This document shows, one piece after another, positions 33,438-44,675 of a DNA stretch of 64,000 nucleotides. The notes beneath the pieces are model-generated. The model had not been told where the DNA came from. It was given only the letters and a program-made list of their open reading frames with translations, and searched no databases. Position 1 is the first letter of the stretch. Each line of letters opens with the position of its first letter. The stretch lies in contig OZ020517.1 of assembly GCA_963971425.1 (NCBI GenBank), positions 18,566,904 to 18,630,903 of the forward strand. The letters run 5' to 3'. This DNA is from Bryoerythrophyllum caledonicum (taxonomy: Eukaryota > Streptophyta > Bryopsida > Pottiales > Pottiaceae). Position numbers and translations under genes: made by a program.

Positions 33438-33925
33438 GAGGTGTATCAACAGGTAAAACTTGTAGTGCCGGCACTCAATATTTTCGCAACCATCAATCCT
33501 CCTCATGAACGCACACATTTCGATCGAGCAGTGCATCTTAGATCTCTTGTCGAGACAAGCTTCCACGTGACTCCACCCATCTAGACAAGCACAGCTTCCA
33601 AGCAAAGATACTCAGTCGCATCGGATATAAATATGCATTGCGTTTCAATCATGCATTGCCAGAGATCTAGTGATGAGTGGGTGAGAGCTCGCTTACATGT
33701 TTGCGATGAGAGATCAGAGGTTCTGAGACCGCAATGAGTTTGCCCATGCTAGTTGCTTTTCCTCCGTCCATTTTTTGGGTTCTTTCCCGGGTCGTGTGAG
33801 GGCAACAATTTCTATGGCACCGGAGCAGGAGTCGAGTTCTTCCGACTGGCCTGCGCTCCAGGCGATTCTCCAGTGCTCCCTACATGCTTGACGTCCTTGA
33901 CATCCATCGAGGACGTTCCGCGGGA
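33438..33925. other. Unassigned, moderately GC-rich
   Basis: One frame near 33800 (MAPEQESSSSDWPALQAILQ) looks gene-like but is short and closes quickly. The reverse strand is open over the same bases. No firm call. Confidence 0.3.
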
Positions 33926-34326
33926 CGGAGTCTTCCGGAAGTAATTCCACTTATCTAATCCACCTCGTGTGAAGAGAGAGATAGAGATCAGCCACGGAAT
34001 GGAGTCTTCCGGAAGTAATTACTCCTTTTCTCCTGATCCACCTCGTGTGAAGAAAATGTTTGTCCTGTTCCGTAACCTGTGAGGAGAAGCACTGCAAGGA
34101 TTGCTGAAATGATGAGAGATGACTAGCAGATTCAACAAATTAAGCAGTATTTGCTTTCTTGTTGTACCGGCTCTTCTCTCATCATTTTAGCAATCCATGC
34201 AGTGCTTCTCCTCACAGGATCACGAATCGACAACTACAAGCCACACACTGTGCAGGAAATCGAATGAGACCCCGAGGGACGGGAGCAAGATACAAATCAT
34301 CTCTCTCTTCACACGAGGTGGATTAG
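33926..34326. repeat. Compound direct and inverted repeat, ~400 bp
   Basis: GAGTCTTCCGGAAGTAATT...CCACCTCGTGTGAAGA occurs twice, 74 bp apart (33928, 34002). CCTGTGAGGAGAAGCACTGC (34076-34118 arm) is repeated in inverse orientation at 34176-34218, with a ~57-bp spacer. Further out, CCACCTCGTGTGAAGAGAGAG (33960s) is mirrored by CTCTCTCTTCACACGAGGTGG (about 34302-34322). The structure would fold into a long hairpin. Origin unclear. Confidence 0.75.
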
Positions 34327-36019
34327 AAGAAATGGAATCACTCGTCTTGAACGTCTTGATTAGAAGAAACGATCGCAAACAAAGAAGTAAAATATACACT
34401 GTGTCTCGGAATTGGAACAGACGGACCTCCAAAGTTCCCCTCTCTTCGGCTACCGGTTGAGATAACTTAATAAACCTACAGTATGATCTATTGATGTTCC
34501 AGTTCCTCATAGAATTCTATGGTCGCCTGATGTTAGAGCTCCCGGTGCTCAAGAAAATAATGTCTTGGTGAATCCTCCGAATATAACTGGGTAGAACCGC
34601 AGCCTGCGATGACATCTATATTACAAGTAGACTACAACACAGACGGAGCTTGAGTGCGTCATTGCTTCCACCATGTCGTCAATATCCGCCCTGCTTGTGG
34701 TAGCTGGCGAGGACATCGTCGACAAGAATATAAATTTGGAGAATGACTTTGACCTTGAAGAAAGACATTCTCCAAGTTAATATCAAGTGATGAGAATCTT
34801 GTCAACAATATTATCCATGTAAACCTTGTCAATGATGTCCTCGGCGATGGCCTCAGCTTGATCTTCAAGGTCTTCAAGGTCGAAGTCTGAGATCCCAGCT
34901 TGGTCGGGAGAATTTGATGAGTAGATGTTTCAACATATTGTCAAGAATTTCATTGCGTTTATTTTCATATATGTCGTCTTTGAGTCGAGGAGAGTGATTG
35001 TGAGATCACCAGTTTTTGCTGAGATTTTTCTGTTGCAGATGTTTCTGAACAGTGCTACAAAACTGTAAGATTTGTAAATATGGATACCATGAAGAATATA
35101 GTTATTCTGCTTGATCATTTGTTTTATTATTATTAAGCTTGTTTGGAGCACCTGCAAACCAAGCTGATGAACACAATCATATACATATATTTTAGGTATA
35201 ATATGTTTAATATTGTTGTTTGTAAATATGAAATGTACCGAAACCATTGTTTGATGAAACCTTCTCAAACCTTGTTCACATATTGATTGTAATTCAAAGT
35301 GTTTATCTAGTGGCCTAAAATTTTTATAGATATACATATATATAAGATAATATAGTCTTCTTAGTTGATGTCTTTATTTTGAGTATCATTTTCTTTGATA
35401 GTATAAAAATTTAAGTATTACATTCAACAATTTTGATTATTTGTCAATATATGATACCTTGATCCTTTAAAGTCGAGTGACCATCTCTGAGTCGTTAACT
35501 CCCATAGAAAGCGCTACATGTTACCTTTGAGGAAAATTTGAGAAAAATTTAGAGGCGGAACAAGATGAACATCTACCGGGACAAACATTACCAAAAGCAG
35601 TGTGTCAGGTTTGGCGCGTTGAAGGGATTGTAGAGGTTGGTTTATGCATTATAAACCAACTAGGAGGTTAAGCAGCCAAAGGAAGACCTAGATTCTAGCT
35701 CTAGTTATTAATTAGAGTTAGTACTAGAGTCTTTTGACTTTTAAGGCATTGGTGGTATCTTTTGACACCTCATTTGGGACTTGGAGTCCAAATGACCTCC
35801 ACGTGTTGTTGAAGGAGACTCATCTTTCTCAAGTTGAGTCTCCCACGTGATGGAGTGAGAGAGTGCGTGCGTGCGTGCACTTCTTTAACTTCATTGTTAT
35901 TATGACCACTTATATATGAGTGTAGTCTTAGTGAATGTTTAAGACTTAAAACCTTCAAAATCTTGTGTTTGAGGTGTTTTTGAGCAATGTTTTAGTGTTG
36001 AAATTGTTGTTGCAAAAGC
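34327..36019. other. Non-coding or eroded sequence, nothing firmly recognised
   Basis: The reverse strand at 34930-35337 is open for 135 codons but AT-rich, with no domain I recognise. Near 34790-34890 the reverse strand reads FDLEDLEDQAEAIAEDIIDKV, which might be an exon remnant. A GTGCGTGC repeat lies at 35858-35877. Confidence 0.35.
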
Positions 36020-37104
36020 TCAAGCATACTTAGAGGAGAATGGATGAAAGTTGGGGATAAGGTTAGAAAGGAGTGGTGGAGGACGGTCATATGCCAACCA
36101 ACATAGATAAAACCGCGTTGACTTTGGATATTCATCCGTGGTTGGTGGATGAAGCAAGATCCATTTTGTGTGGGCTGTCAACGTTGAGCTTGTTGGAGGC
36201 TGCGGGGGCACACTTCGACGTACTTCCTTTGTTGAGGACTCAGGAGCCTGAAGGTGTTTGCGTGCAAGTCGAGGTTGCTTGTCGTGGGAGATGTTGCGGG
36301 CGAGCGGAGACAGCAACGGCGTGTCTATGCACACCAGCGAGGAGGCGAGCTCGCGACGCGTCGATCGAGCATTTGAAGGTTGAAGGCTTACTCTGAATCT
36401 CACCTGTGGATGAGGGGGTGCCGGTGAGCGCGCCCGCGGCGACGTCGTCACAGGTTTATGTAGCATTGGGGGCACCTTGTCTGGCCCCGCGTATCGCCAT
36501 CGCTCTCCCTCCTGTCTCACGCAGTCCCGCACTCTCACGTCCGCGCTTAGTATTGTAGCATCGCATTTATGTCCTGACAGTAAGTGCTTGCATTGTGGGT
36601 CCCAGGTTCATAGCGAGGGTGGATTTCGCTATTTTTTGTGTGAGGCACGGAGATGTTTGAGTCCCGTTGCTTTGGATTCCGTCGGAGATCGGTGTGTGCG
36701 ACGGAGTTTATTGTTATGTTGTAGGGGTTGGAGGACGTTAGAGAGAGGACGGAGGCAGGGTTGTTGTGTTGCAGGAGCTGGGAGCATGCTGTTTGGAGAG
36801 ACACATTGCCGTTGAAGCGGAAGGTTTAGCGGTGTGCAAACAGACGCGGGATGATGTGCAGACAGGGCGGTGCGCACAGACATGCATTGACAGGAATGTT
36901 CATACCTATACCCCGCTATTAACTCATACCCGTCCCGTTGGTTCTCAGACCCGGCTATTGAATCATATCCGGTCATCTGATACTAGTACCCTGACCTATT
37001 GATATTGGTACCCGACTGCTACATACCCTATTGTGACTCTGAGACCCGGTTGTGACTGTGATATCCTTATCCGGTCTTGTGATACCCTTACCCGCATGTG
37101 TGTC
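36020..37104. other. GC-rich stretch, overlapping open frames, no recognised gene
   Basis: GC content is higher than in neighbours, and both strands show open frames (172 codons in reverse from 36538), as expected by chance in such composition. From about 36910, GATACCC/TATTGA-type words appear and lead into the minisatellite. This could be part of the 5' LTR of the downstream gypsy element, but I could not match it to sequence after 47802. Confidence 0.35.
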
Positions 37105-37330
37105 TGATACCCGGTGAGGGTCTGATACCTGGTTGGAGTGTCGATATCCGGTTGGAGTACTGATACCCGGTTGGAGTGCCGATACCCGGTTAGAGTGCCG
37201 ATACCGGGTTGGAGTGCCGATATCCGGTTGGAGTGCCGATACCGAGTTGGAGTGTTGATACCTGGTTGGAGTGTTGATACCCGGTTGGAATGCTGATACC
37301 CGGTTCGAGAGCTGATACCCGGTTTAAGAG
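37105..37330. repeat. 20-bp minisatellite, about 11 units
   Basis: The unit is GATACCCGGTTGGAGTGCC(T), repeated from about 37105 to 37330 with scattered substitutions. More diverged GATACCCGG words extend on either side (36915-37420). Confidence 0.88.
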
Positions 37331-37651
37331 ATATTATCTTGCTCTTATATTGATACCCGGCTGCTCACATCCTGTCACTCGTATCTGTATACGCCCAGTC
37401 TGGTATCCGTATCATACGGTATTCGATACATATAATATCCTTACCTGAACTATAGCCATAGTCGTATGAAATTTAGAGAGGGCTTGCGTTTGAGGTTACC
37501 CGAGGATCAAGGTTGATTATGAGGAGGTTGAGAGGTAATTGCATACTCATAGCGCCTGGTGGAGGGTAAGGTGGAAGCTTAAAGATTGCGGGAACATTAT
37601 TAACATGGTTTAAGGGTGTTTCAAGGATATTTGGGACTTAAATTATGGACC
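37331..37651. other. Leader before gag of gypsy element 2
   Basis: Non-coding. GCGCCTGGTGGAGGG at about 37551 has the general look of a leader/PBS region, but I could not assign it to a tRNA. Confidence 0.3.
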
Positions 37652-39170
37652 ATGGAGAGAAGAGGTAAGTCTAAGAAACCTGAGAAGGCTAGTGGGCCAA
37701 AGGTGGAAATTGATGGGGATGTGTTGGATACCTTGATCACTTGCTTGTAAAGCCTACAACTGAAAGGCTCTTCCTCCACAGCAAGTGGTAGCCACGAGGA
37801 CTTTGAGCTCTCTCCCATAGCTAGATCTCGCACGGGGCTTCAGAACTTGCGTAAACCAAATACGAAAGTGTTGAGTATGGAATTGGTGAAGTATTGGACT
37901 TCACTTGGTAAGTTGGTGGAGTGTGGAAGATCCGCTTACTTCGGGTGAAGGAGGGAATTCCAGCACCTATGTGTCGAGCTCGGGGGCAAGTTAGCGTAGA
38001 GGATTTCGTGATTGGAGGTAAGGTTGTAATTCTACGGAATTCTGGATCAAGGTATGGTATAGAGATAGACTATTTCTCTTCAGGCATCCAACTACCCACC
38101 TTCTCTCTTATTTTCACCGAGTTCGAGAGCGAAGGGTTCTTATTTCACACTACGTGGTAGTGGGAGGTTAACACGTGGCAAGAGCGTGCCACTAGTGTGT
38201 GGGATATTTTTGGACTGGGTCGTGACAGCTACGATCTATGCTCCAGAGATGAGAGGAACCCATGAAGCTTGGCGATTGTTCGAGTAAATTACCCAACTAG
38301 CAATCTAGATAACTGGAAAGGTCCCGGGTTCACATGGAGAAACACCCCCTTCTCAGTAGATGCTAGTGAGAGGGTGTTGACAAAAATTTGTGGTCAACCA
38401 AAAGAGGCAGAGGACAGTGCTTTGCCATTGGTAGAAAAAGAGGAATTTCTTGAAAACCCAAAGGTGAGTTTTCAGGTACCACTTTTATCCACAAAGTCTC
38501 ACCAATCATACTTTCATTGGGAGGAGATGGCTTCACCATATGGAAGTGGAGAACAATGGGTACGGAGATTTCCGGGTGCAACGGGCACCTCAAGAGGAAG
38601 TTCACCATGTCGTGTGAACTCCAGAAGTCCAATAATTCCAACTTCAATCCGTACATGGTGTGGAGGGCATTGTTTGGATGTCTGAAAGGAGCTCCACTGG
38701 CGAACTATGAAGAGTTTGAGGTGGCTCATTTCCCAGAAATTATGGCCTGGAGAGATTTCTACGCACCAAACTATGCGGACGTATTTGGTGGAGCACTGAG
38801 GATGACATCACCACTCTTGTCCAAGGGGAAGATGGAGGAAGGCACGAGCACTAAAGAGGATATGATGCAGTCAGAGGGACTGGTAAATCACCCACCTCTA
38901 TTCAATCCCACTGTGGGGTTTTTAATGCAACTCCACAGAGACTATCAAGGATAGAGGGCGGATAAGATGAAGGCCCTTCGTTCCTTCACATGTGGAGGTG
39001 ACGAGTCTTAAGAGGCTCGTGCGAGATTAAGGAGACTAATCTCAGCCACTCACGGAGTTACAGAACAATACGCAATGCAACATTGCTACAATATCCTGGA
39101 CAAGGAGTTGAAGACCTTAGTTTGCAATGAGGCGTTGCGATTGGAAGTGCCAACTACACTATGATTTGTT
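37652..39170 (+). pseudogene. gag: Gag N-terminal and capsid region of gypsy element 2
   Basis: Begins at ATG 37652 (MERRGKSKKPEKASGPKVE), a lysine-rich start. A stop falls near 37748 and the frame changes several times. Capsid-like sequence is spread over 38270-39170 in different frames: NYPTSNLDNWKGPGFTWRN, FTIWKWRTMGTEISG, NYEEFEVAHFPEIMAWRDF and YNILDKELKTLVCNEALRLE. The assignment rests on position before the zinc knuckles and on the tryptophan-rich, helix-forming pattern, not on a sharp motif. Confidence 0.6.
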
Positions 39171-39191
39171 TTTGAAACCTCGGAGCGGATT

Positions 39192-40058
39192 GTGATAAAT
39201 TTACAAGAAGAGAAGGCAGCCATGGGATTTCACAAATGTGAACAGAGGGTCCCGGAGAAGGTTAAGGTGGCCGAGGTGGCTATCTCTTCGTATACCGCAG
39301 ACACTGGTGCCTTGTGCTTCAAATGTAAGAAGCGAGGACATCAGAGGAAAGGTTGTAAGGGAGGTAAGACTTCCACACCTCATGTTGGAGGTTTCTGCTC
39401 TGGTTGTGGTGCCAAGGGGCATGCAGAGGCCAGCTGCTGGAAGCTTCATCCAAAGTTGAAGCCCACCGGATGCAAGGGAGCGAAAAGAGGAAGAAAAGAG
39501 AAGGAGTCCAAGGCCACTGGAGGGGAGAAGATGAGCAGGAAAGCCAAGTTCACAGAGGTGGAGGCCAAAATGGAAGCAATGAGTACCAACACTATTATGG
39601 TAGGTGGCAATCCTCAGGTTACTCCTACTTTTCATGCTGGAGGCGGTTTTAGTTCCGTCGATGATGAATTTGGAGACTTCATATTGAGTGGCATGGTACT
39701 TGCCATCCGGGATGGCACACAGGAGGCCTATGCCCTCACACAGAGCCATAATCCAATTTCCAAGGATGTTCCACATGGAGCTAGTCCAACTCTAGAACCT
39801 CACCATGGAAAGGATAATCGACAAGCACGGTTGCCCCAATCCTTCACGTTGGAAGAGATGGTGCCCAAGTTGTCTATAGTGCCTCCACCACAACCCGTGG
39901 CGACATCCAAACGAGCCTCACTACGAGTTGGAGAATCCACAGGAGGTTTAGAACTTCCACAGAATCCACAGAATCCACAGAATCCACAGAACTTCCACAA
40001 AACTTCCACAGAACTTCTACAAAACTTCTACATGGAAAGCCTCTTTATTTTCTGCTAA
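39192..40058 (+). pseudogene. Nucleocapsid region with two zinc knuckles, gypsy element 2
   Basis: Open for 288 codons in one frame. Two CCHC knuckles are visible: CFKCKKRGHQRKGC (about 39318) and CSGCGAKGHAEASC (about 39396). A lysine-rich basic stretch follows (KGAKRGRKEKESK), then an acidic and proline-rich linker. The 3' end is distorted by a 9-bp minisatellite (39952-40032), and the frame closes at 40058. Such knuckles bind the retrotransposon RNA. Confidence 0.82.
39952..40032 (+). repeat. CAGAATCCA/CAGAACTTC minisatellite inside gag
   Basis: Nine- to twelve-base units (CAGAATCCA four times, then CAGAACTTCCAC/AAAACTTC variants), translating as PQN repeats. Probably a slippage expansion within the coding region. 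Confidence 0.85.
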
Positions 40059-40059
40059 G

Positions 40060-40775
40060 ATGTTGTCACAAGATGGCTTCAGTGTGGCAGAGGTTTTCAA
40101 GACAGTAGTATCAATGTGTGAGTTGGACAATTCCACGGGTATCAATGTGTTGAACACGGAGATAATCAATGTAGAGGAGAGCCAGAGTGACAACGTGGAA
40201 GGGCTGCTTTCAGCAGCCATGCGTGTGAAGACAATGGCCGCCAGACCTGCGATTGAAAGACCATCCATTACCCTTAGTGCGGTAGTGGTTGACAATTCCC
40301 AAGGCATTTTCCAACTCGTTGGGCCTTAGGGGAAGGTTATTGTACCTTGACATGTATTTTTGAATTCAAGAGCTCAACTTTTGATGCTAGGAGCTTGGTG
40401 GGTTCGGCGGTGCTATATCCAATGGGATTCACCTTGGATTTCTGGGAGGAGTTAGCAAATTATAGACCAGGATGACAAGCAGGAGATAGGCGGAAGGCTC
40501 AACTGCCAGCTCGATTTATTCAAGTTCTTACTAGTACCTTTGCTGAAGTGTTTGCGTTTTCTGGATGTATGAATATGAAACCTTCATGGTTTTAGGCAGG
40601 TTTTGAGGATCCTTCTATTGTTGACCACACTTTAGAGAAAGTGGATGTCTATATGGGCAACACGAGTGGTGGAGAGAGAGAAGGATATCAACCTCAGATT
40701 GAGGCGGCGTAGAGCAACACCACCTAGTTGAGAGAGGGCGCAGAGTTAGCAGTAGAATAAGCATGGCAATATTCT
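40060..40775 (+). pseudogene. Protease/linker region of gypsy element 2, degraded
   Basis: Occupies the protease position between the zinc knuckles and the methyltransferase. One frame (40060-40329) reads ITLSAVVVDNSQGIFQLVG, and after stops VFLNSRAQLLMLGA, which resembles the flap and C-terminal part of a retropepsin-like fold. I do not see an intact D-(S/T)-G. Assignment is mainly by position. Confidence 0.4.
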
Positions 40776-41299
40776 ATGCTACCACAAATGCAAAAAGAGC
40801 CTAGAGTTGAGCAAGACTTAAGGCCTCCGTTAGACACTGCTACCATCCATTGGAAGGCACCAACAGATGGCATCGTGTTGTTAGAGCTTTTTGGAGGAAT
40901 AGGCACAAGATTGGCAGTGGTTTTACAAGCTGGGATCAAAGTTAAGCGCTATATTTACGTATATGTGGATGAAGCAGCAAGGGATATGGCCAATCGTCAC
41001 TCACGGAGACTAAGGACACAATTTCCAGAATTGTCGGCCACAAGTGCCATCAAAACTTCTTTCTCTACACTTGTGGGTGATATTTCTTTGCTATCAATAA
41101 TCAGACAATGACATTCACCGTGTGGGTCATGTTGACCTTGTCATTGTTGGATGGCCTTGCCAAGGCATGTCTATGGCAGGCAATACAAAACGGGTTACAT
41201 GACTATTGTTCTTCCAGGTTCTTTGACATGATTCGAGTGCTATGATTGCTTCAAACTTCTCAGAGTCAACCGCCAGGTTATATTGTAGAGAACATGCCA

Positions 41300-43489
41300 A
41301 AAAATAACCCCCTTCAACTTTCACAATATACACTACCCATACCTATACTTAATTCACTAATCTCCACATTCAACATCCAACACTCATTTTTCTTCTCCCC
41401 CGTCACATGCCCCACCAAACTCAACAAATTTTACTCCCCCTTTGAAAGAGATAAAATATTCGGATCACTAGGCAAAGCCTTTGACCACAAATGGATAGGT
41501 AATGGTATGGCCCACCCACACAATGAAGAAGAAACACAACAAGCTCTACATTGGGCCCGCCTCGCGGCCAAACATGACCCAAACCACACCTCCACCCTAA
41601 TCATAACCCCAGACAAAAACTGGTACCAAAATCATAATCCACAATCGGGCCCTTTTCCCGATACACACATCATCACAATATTCGAAGCGGATTCAATAAC
41701 ATATGAAGAACCCACCATCCCACTAGATCTAAAAAAAGACAGAACTGAACCATCCACTCTATAAATAATATGCATCCACCACCAAAATCATACTCTAGGC
41801 ACACAAGAACAACTAGAAGAACTCTCCTCCATAGCAAAGACTCTAAACGTACACCGGATACTCACAAAATTGGCCCCACCAATGCCAATGCAAACACCCG
41901 TCAACAGAAGCAAAAAATGGTCAAAACTACACTACAATAACAATACACTAAACTACACCTTAACACCCCGACCCCTCCCGGAGTATCAAACTAACACCCC
42001 ACCTAAATTTAACCCCGAATATTGCTACGACACTGATGGCTCTTTCAAACCACCTGAACAAATTAGCCCAGGATCTTGGCGCAGAGAAAAAGCCGGTTAT
42101 GGAATATACAACGCTACGAAAGAAATCAAACTAGCCAAAAGACTACATGGACTGCAAAATATCCTCAGAGCAGAACTAATGGCCATCCACAAAACACTAG
42201 AAATTGTCTCAACAAAATACAACAATGAACCGGTGCACATATTTCCAGATTGCATTAACGCACTATATTTATTTAACACCCAAATAACACATCCTACCCT
42301 CCATAATAGTCACCCCGACTGAATCATACTAGAATCAATGGTCCAAATGATACTAAAAAGAGAACAAATCACAACCCTCCACATAGTCCGAGCCCATGCT
42401 AATATTGATGGCAACGAACAAGCGGATAAACTTGCAAAAGAAGGAAGAGAAAAATCACATAAAAATGCCAAAGACCCACATGAACACGCCCATGCCACCC
42501 CTTACTATTTCCAAAAAGAAGATTGGCCCTCCAAAGAAGACACCCCCGATAAAGGCCCGGTCAGATTCCTGAGCGAATACCTCAAAAAACAAGACCTACA
42601 TAACAATCTTGACACAATCATAGACAACTTTCCTAACATAGAAAAGTGGACTAACAACAATGACATAGACAATGAACTCTCTACAAATTTTTGAAAAATA
42701 CCCATCATCACCGATTCACAAATAACATGCCTTATCAAATTCCATACCGGCCAATACATGGAAAACGCCCGTAAACAACTCTTCTTTGGAATAGAAAGAT
42801 TTCCATCCATAACATGCCCCATATGCCCCTCAACGGACCCCGACACATGGCTACATGTTCTACTCAAATGCCAAAACCACCACATACACTCCCTAATTGT
42901 TAAAAGACATAACAAAGCGGTATGGGAAGTCCGAAAACTAATCACCTCCTACAATAAATCGAGATGTTTTATACTAATGAACGTCGGAACGTTCAATAAC
43001 AATCCACAAGAAAATACGGTCCCCCCGTGGCTACTCCCATGCTCATGTACGACCCAAAGATGTCATTGCAATGCTAGGCTCAAACCGGACATCCTTTGTG
43101 TCAAAGGTTTACCATACAATGACCCACCACCCGATAACATCAACCAAGACTACACCATTCAATTTATTGAATTCACATATTGCAACGATAGATTTTCCCC
43201 GGAAACAATCCAAAACAAAATAGACAAATACCAACCCCTTATTGACGACATCATCGCCCTCGGATGGAATGTCGACCCCTTTATGGTAATCACATCCGGC
43301 ACTCGGGCCACCACATTTATCCCATCTATGAAAACTCTAGAAGACACCTTCAAGATACCCATTGAAACAATTAAAACATCCTTTAAAAACATTAACACCA
43401 TAGCTATCCAACATGCCATGTCCATTCTTCTACATAAACGCAAAATCAAAAACAACCAAGCCGTCTCTGATACACAAGGACCCCCCTAA
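41300..43489 (+). pseudogene. LINE ORF2 3' half: RNase H and restriction-like endonuclease
   Basis: The RNase H acidic residues are all present: CYDTDGSF (about 42030), LRAELMAIHKTLE (42170), IFPDCINALYL (42240) and RAHANIDGNEQADKLAKEG (42390). An R2-type C-terminal module follows: CPICPSTDPDTWLHVLLKC (CCHC, about 42818), KRHNKAVWEVRKL (42900), KPDILC (43087), IQFIEFTYCND (43165) and NKIDKYQPLIDD (43215). The order CCHC, RHN, KPD, (D/E), K..KY is the restriction-like endonuclease of R2 and Dualen elements. Stops occur at 41762, 42320 and 42694; the endonuclease part (42758-43489) is fully open. Confidence 0.85.
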
Positions 43490-43733
43490 ATTCTCCCCCC
43501 GCCTTGATTTTCATGACTAGTTGGTTTTAAGGTTTTTGACTACTTGCCTGGTTTGTGGTTAGTTTGTTGGATAGTTGCTTGGTTTGTGATTCGTTGGTTG
43601 GTTGGTTGACTTGTGGTTCTTTGGTTTCTTGTTACATAGTGTCTACCCTCGAGAGAGGGAAGTAGTTCCAGCTTACTAATTCCTTGTCCAGTGGGCATGG
43701 TCTTAGTAGTGGAACGAACAGACACTTTATTCA

Positions 43734-43758
43734 CGCCGGCCTCCTTCGGAGACCGGCG
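43734..43758 (+). other. Conserved LINE 3' hairpin (truncated copy)
   Basis: CGCCGGCCTCC and GGAGACCGGCG pair around a TTC loop with one internal C-A mismatch. The same hairpin lies at the end of the full-length copy (60293-60317), with one compensated base pair. Likely bound by the LINE reverse transcriptase. Confidence 0.75.
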
Positions 43759-44675
43759 TTGTTCTTCTAGAGAACATGCCAGTGGTGAACAATTCGAGGT
43801 CCAGGACATTAGAGAGTATGCACTGCATCCATCAGACTTTGGATTTGCTAGTGTTAATTGATGGGGCTGCAGTTAGGTCAAGAGCACATCGACCACGCTT
43901 GTGGTAGATAAACCTGGCACCGGCAGAGTTGCTACAGTCCGCAGCGGGTTGCATTAAACAGCCATATGTGTATGTGAGTGATATTTTGAACCCTCACAGG
44001 ACACCACGGTGTGTGTATCACAATGATCAAGCACCATTAGCGGTGGTTAACCGCAACGGGGAACCACGTAGGGCCTTGTCCACGTTGGTTAATTTTGCAC
44101 TGTCTTATGCTTTTAAGGATAATGGACACGGGCTTGTATGGGATTCATTGTCCCAAGAGGTAGTGTAGCCTAATGTAGATGAGTGGAAGAGAGCCATGGG
44201 CTTTTCCACTGGCACCACCGATGTGTCTGGGATTCCAGAACCACAGAGACAATTTTCACTTGGTCAAGCAATGGATTTAAATTGCCTGACTTTGATTGTA
44301 TCGTTAGTGGTTACTGAACATAAGAGTTTAGCTTCTAGCTTGACTAGTTACATGGATTATTAGGAGTTGCGGGTGGCAGGAGAACCACTTGCCTCTATCA
44401 GGGTGACAAGCAAAGTGGTTGAGGGCGAGAGGGCCTTTGCATCTCATCCATGGAATATGTACGATTCCGCAAATATTTTTGCGATCACCAAGGCAACAGA
44501 TCTTCACTATGGAGGGGAGAATTGGAGTAAAAGAAGTAGATTGGCTCACCAGAGGATAGATTTGGAGGATGTTGTGGAGAAGATCTTCTTGGAAGAACAC
44601 ACAGCTCTTCGCATGGAAGAAATTGACAAACTTGATCACTTGGAAGGACTTGGGAGCATTGTTAGGAAGGAATGA

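Larger units (their letters stand above)
41300..43767 (+). mobile_element. 5'-truncated LINE copy, 2468 bp, inserted in the methyltransferase
   Basis: Bounded by an exact 14-bp target duplication, TAGAGAACATGCCA, at 41286-41299 and 43768-43781. It starts within ORF2 at PKNNPL, matching PKNDPL of the full-length LINE (about 57900). It contains the RNase H and restriction-like endonuclease regions, a 3' UTR with a terminal hairpin, and a short GTTCTTCT end. A 5' truncation with a target duplication is the hallmark of target-primed reverse transcription. Confidence 0.95.
40776..44675 (+). pseudogene. DNMT3-like C5-cytosine methyltransferase domain, split by a LINE
   Basis: Motif I (LLELFGGIGTRLAVVLQAG, about 40876) binds S-adenosylmethionine. 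Motif IV with the catalytic Cys (VDLVIVGWPCQGMSMAG, about 41130-41170) follows after a frameshift. Motif VI is PPGYIVENMP (41270-41299), directly at the LINE insertion. After 43768 the same frame continues to motif VIII (AAVRSRAHRPRLW) and motifs IX-X (EWKRAMGFSTGTTDVSG, then LGQAMDLNCL, about 44190-44290). The order I-IV-VI-VIII-X is canonical, not the permuted DRM order, and the GF..GTTDVSG segment resembles DNMT3. PCQ differs from the PCN usual in DNMT3. Broken by TAG at 43905 and 44166 and by frameshifts. It would add methyl groups to cytosine in DNA. About 130 further residues (44362-44675) run to the RT. Confidence 0.88.

Noticed and set aside
34930..35337. 135-codon reverse-strand frame as a gene
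   Set aside because: AT-rich, no recognisable domain and no similarity to other parts of the window; not supported.
36020..36538. 172-codon reverse-strand frame rich in Pro and Arg
   Set aside because: GC-rich stretch open on both strands with no domain or start context; treated as chance.
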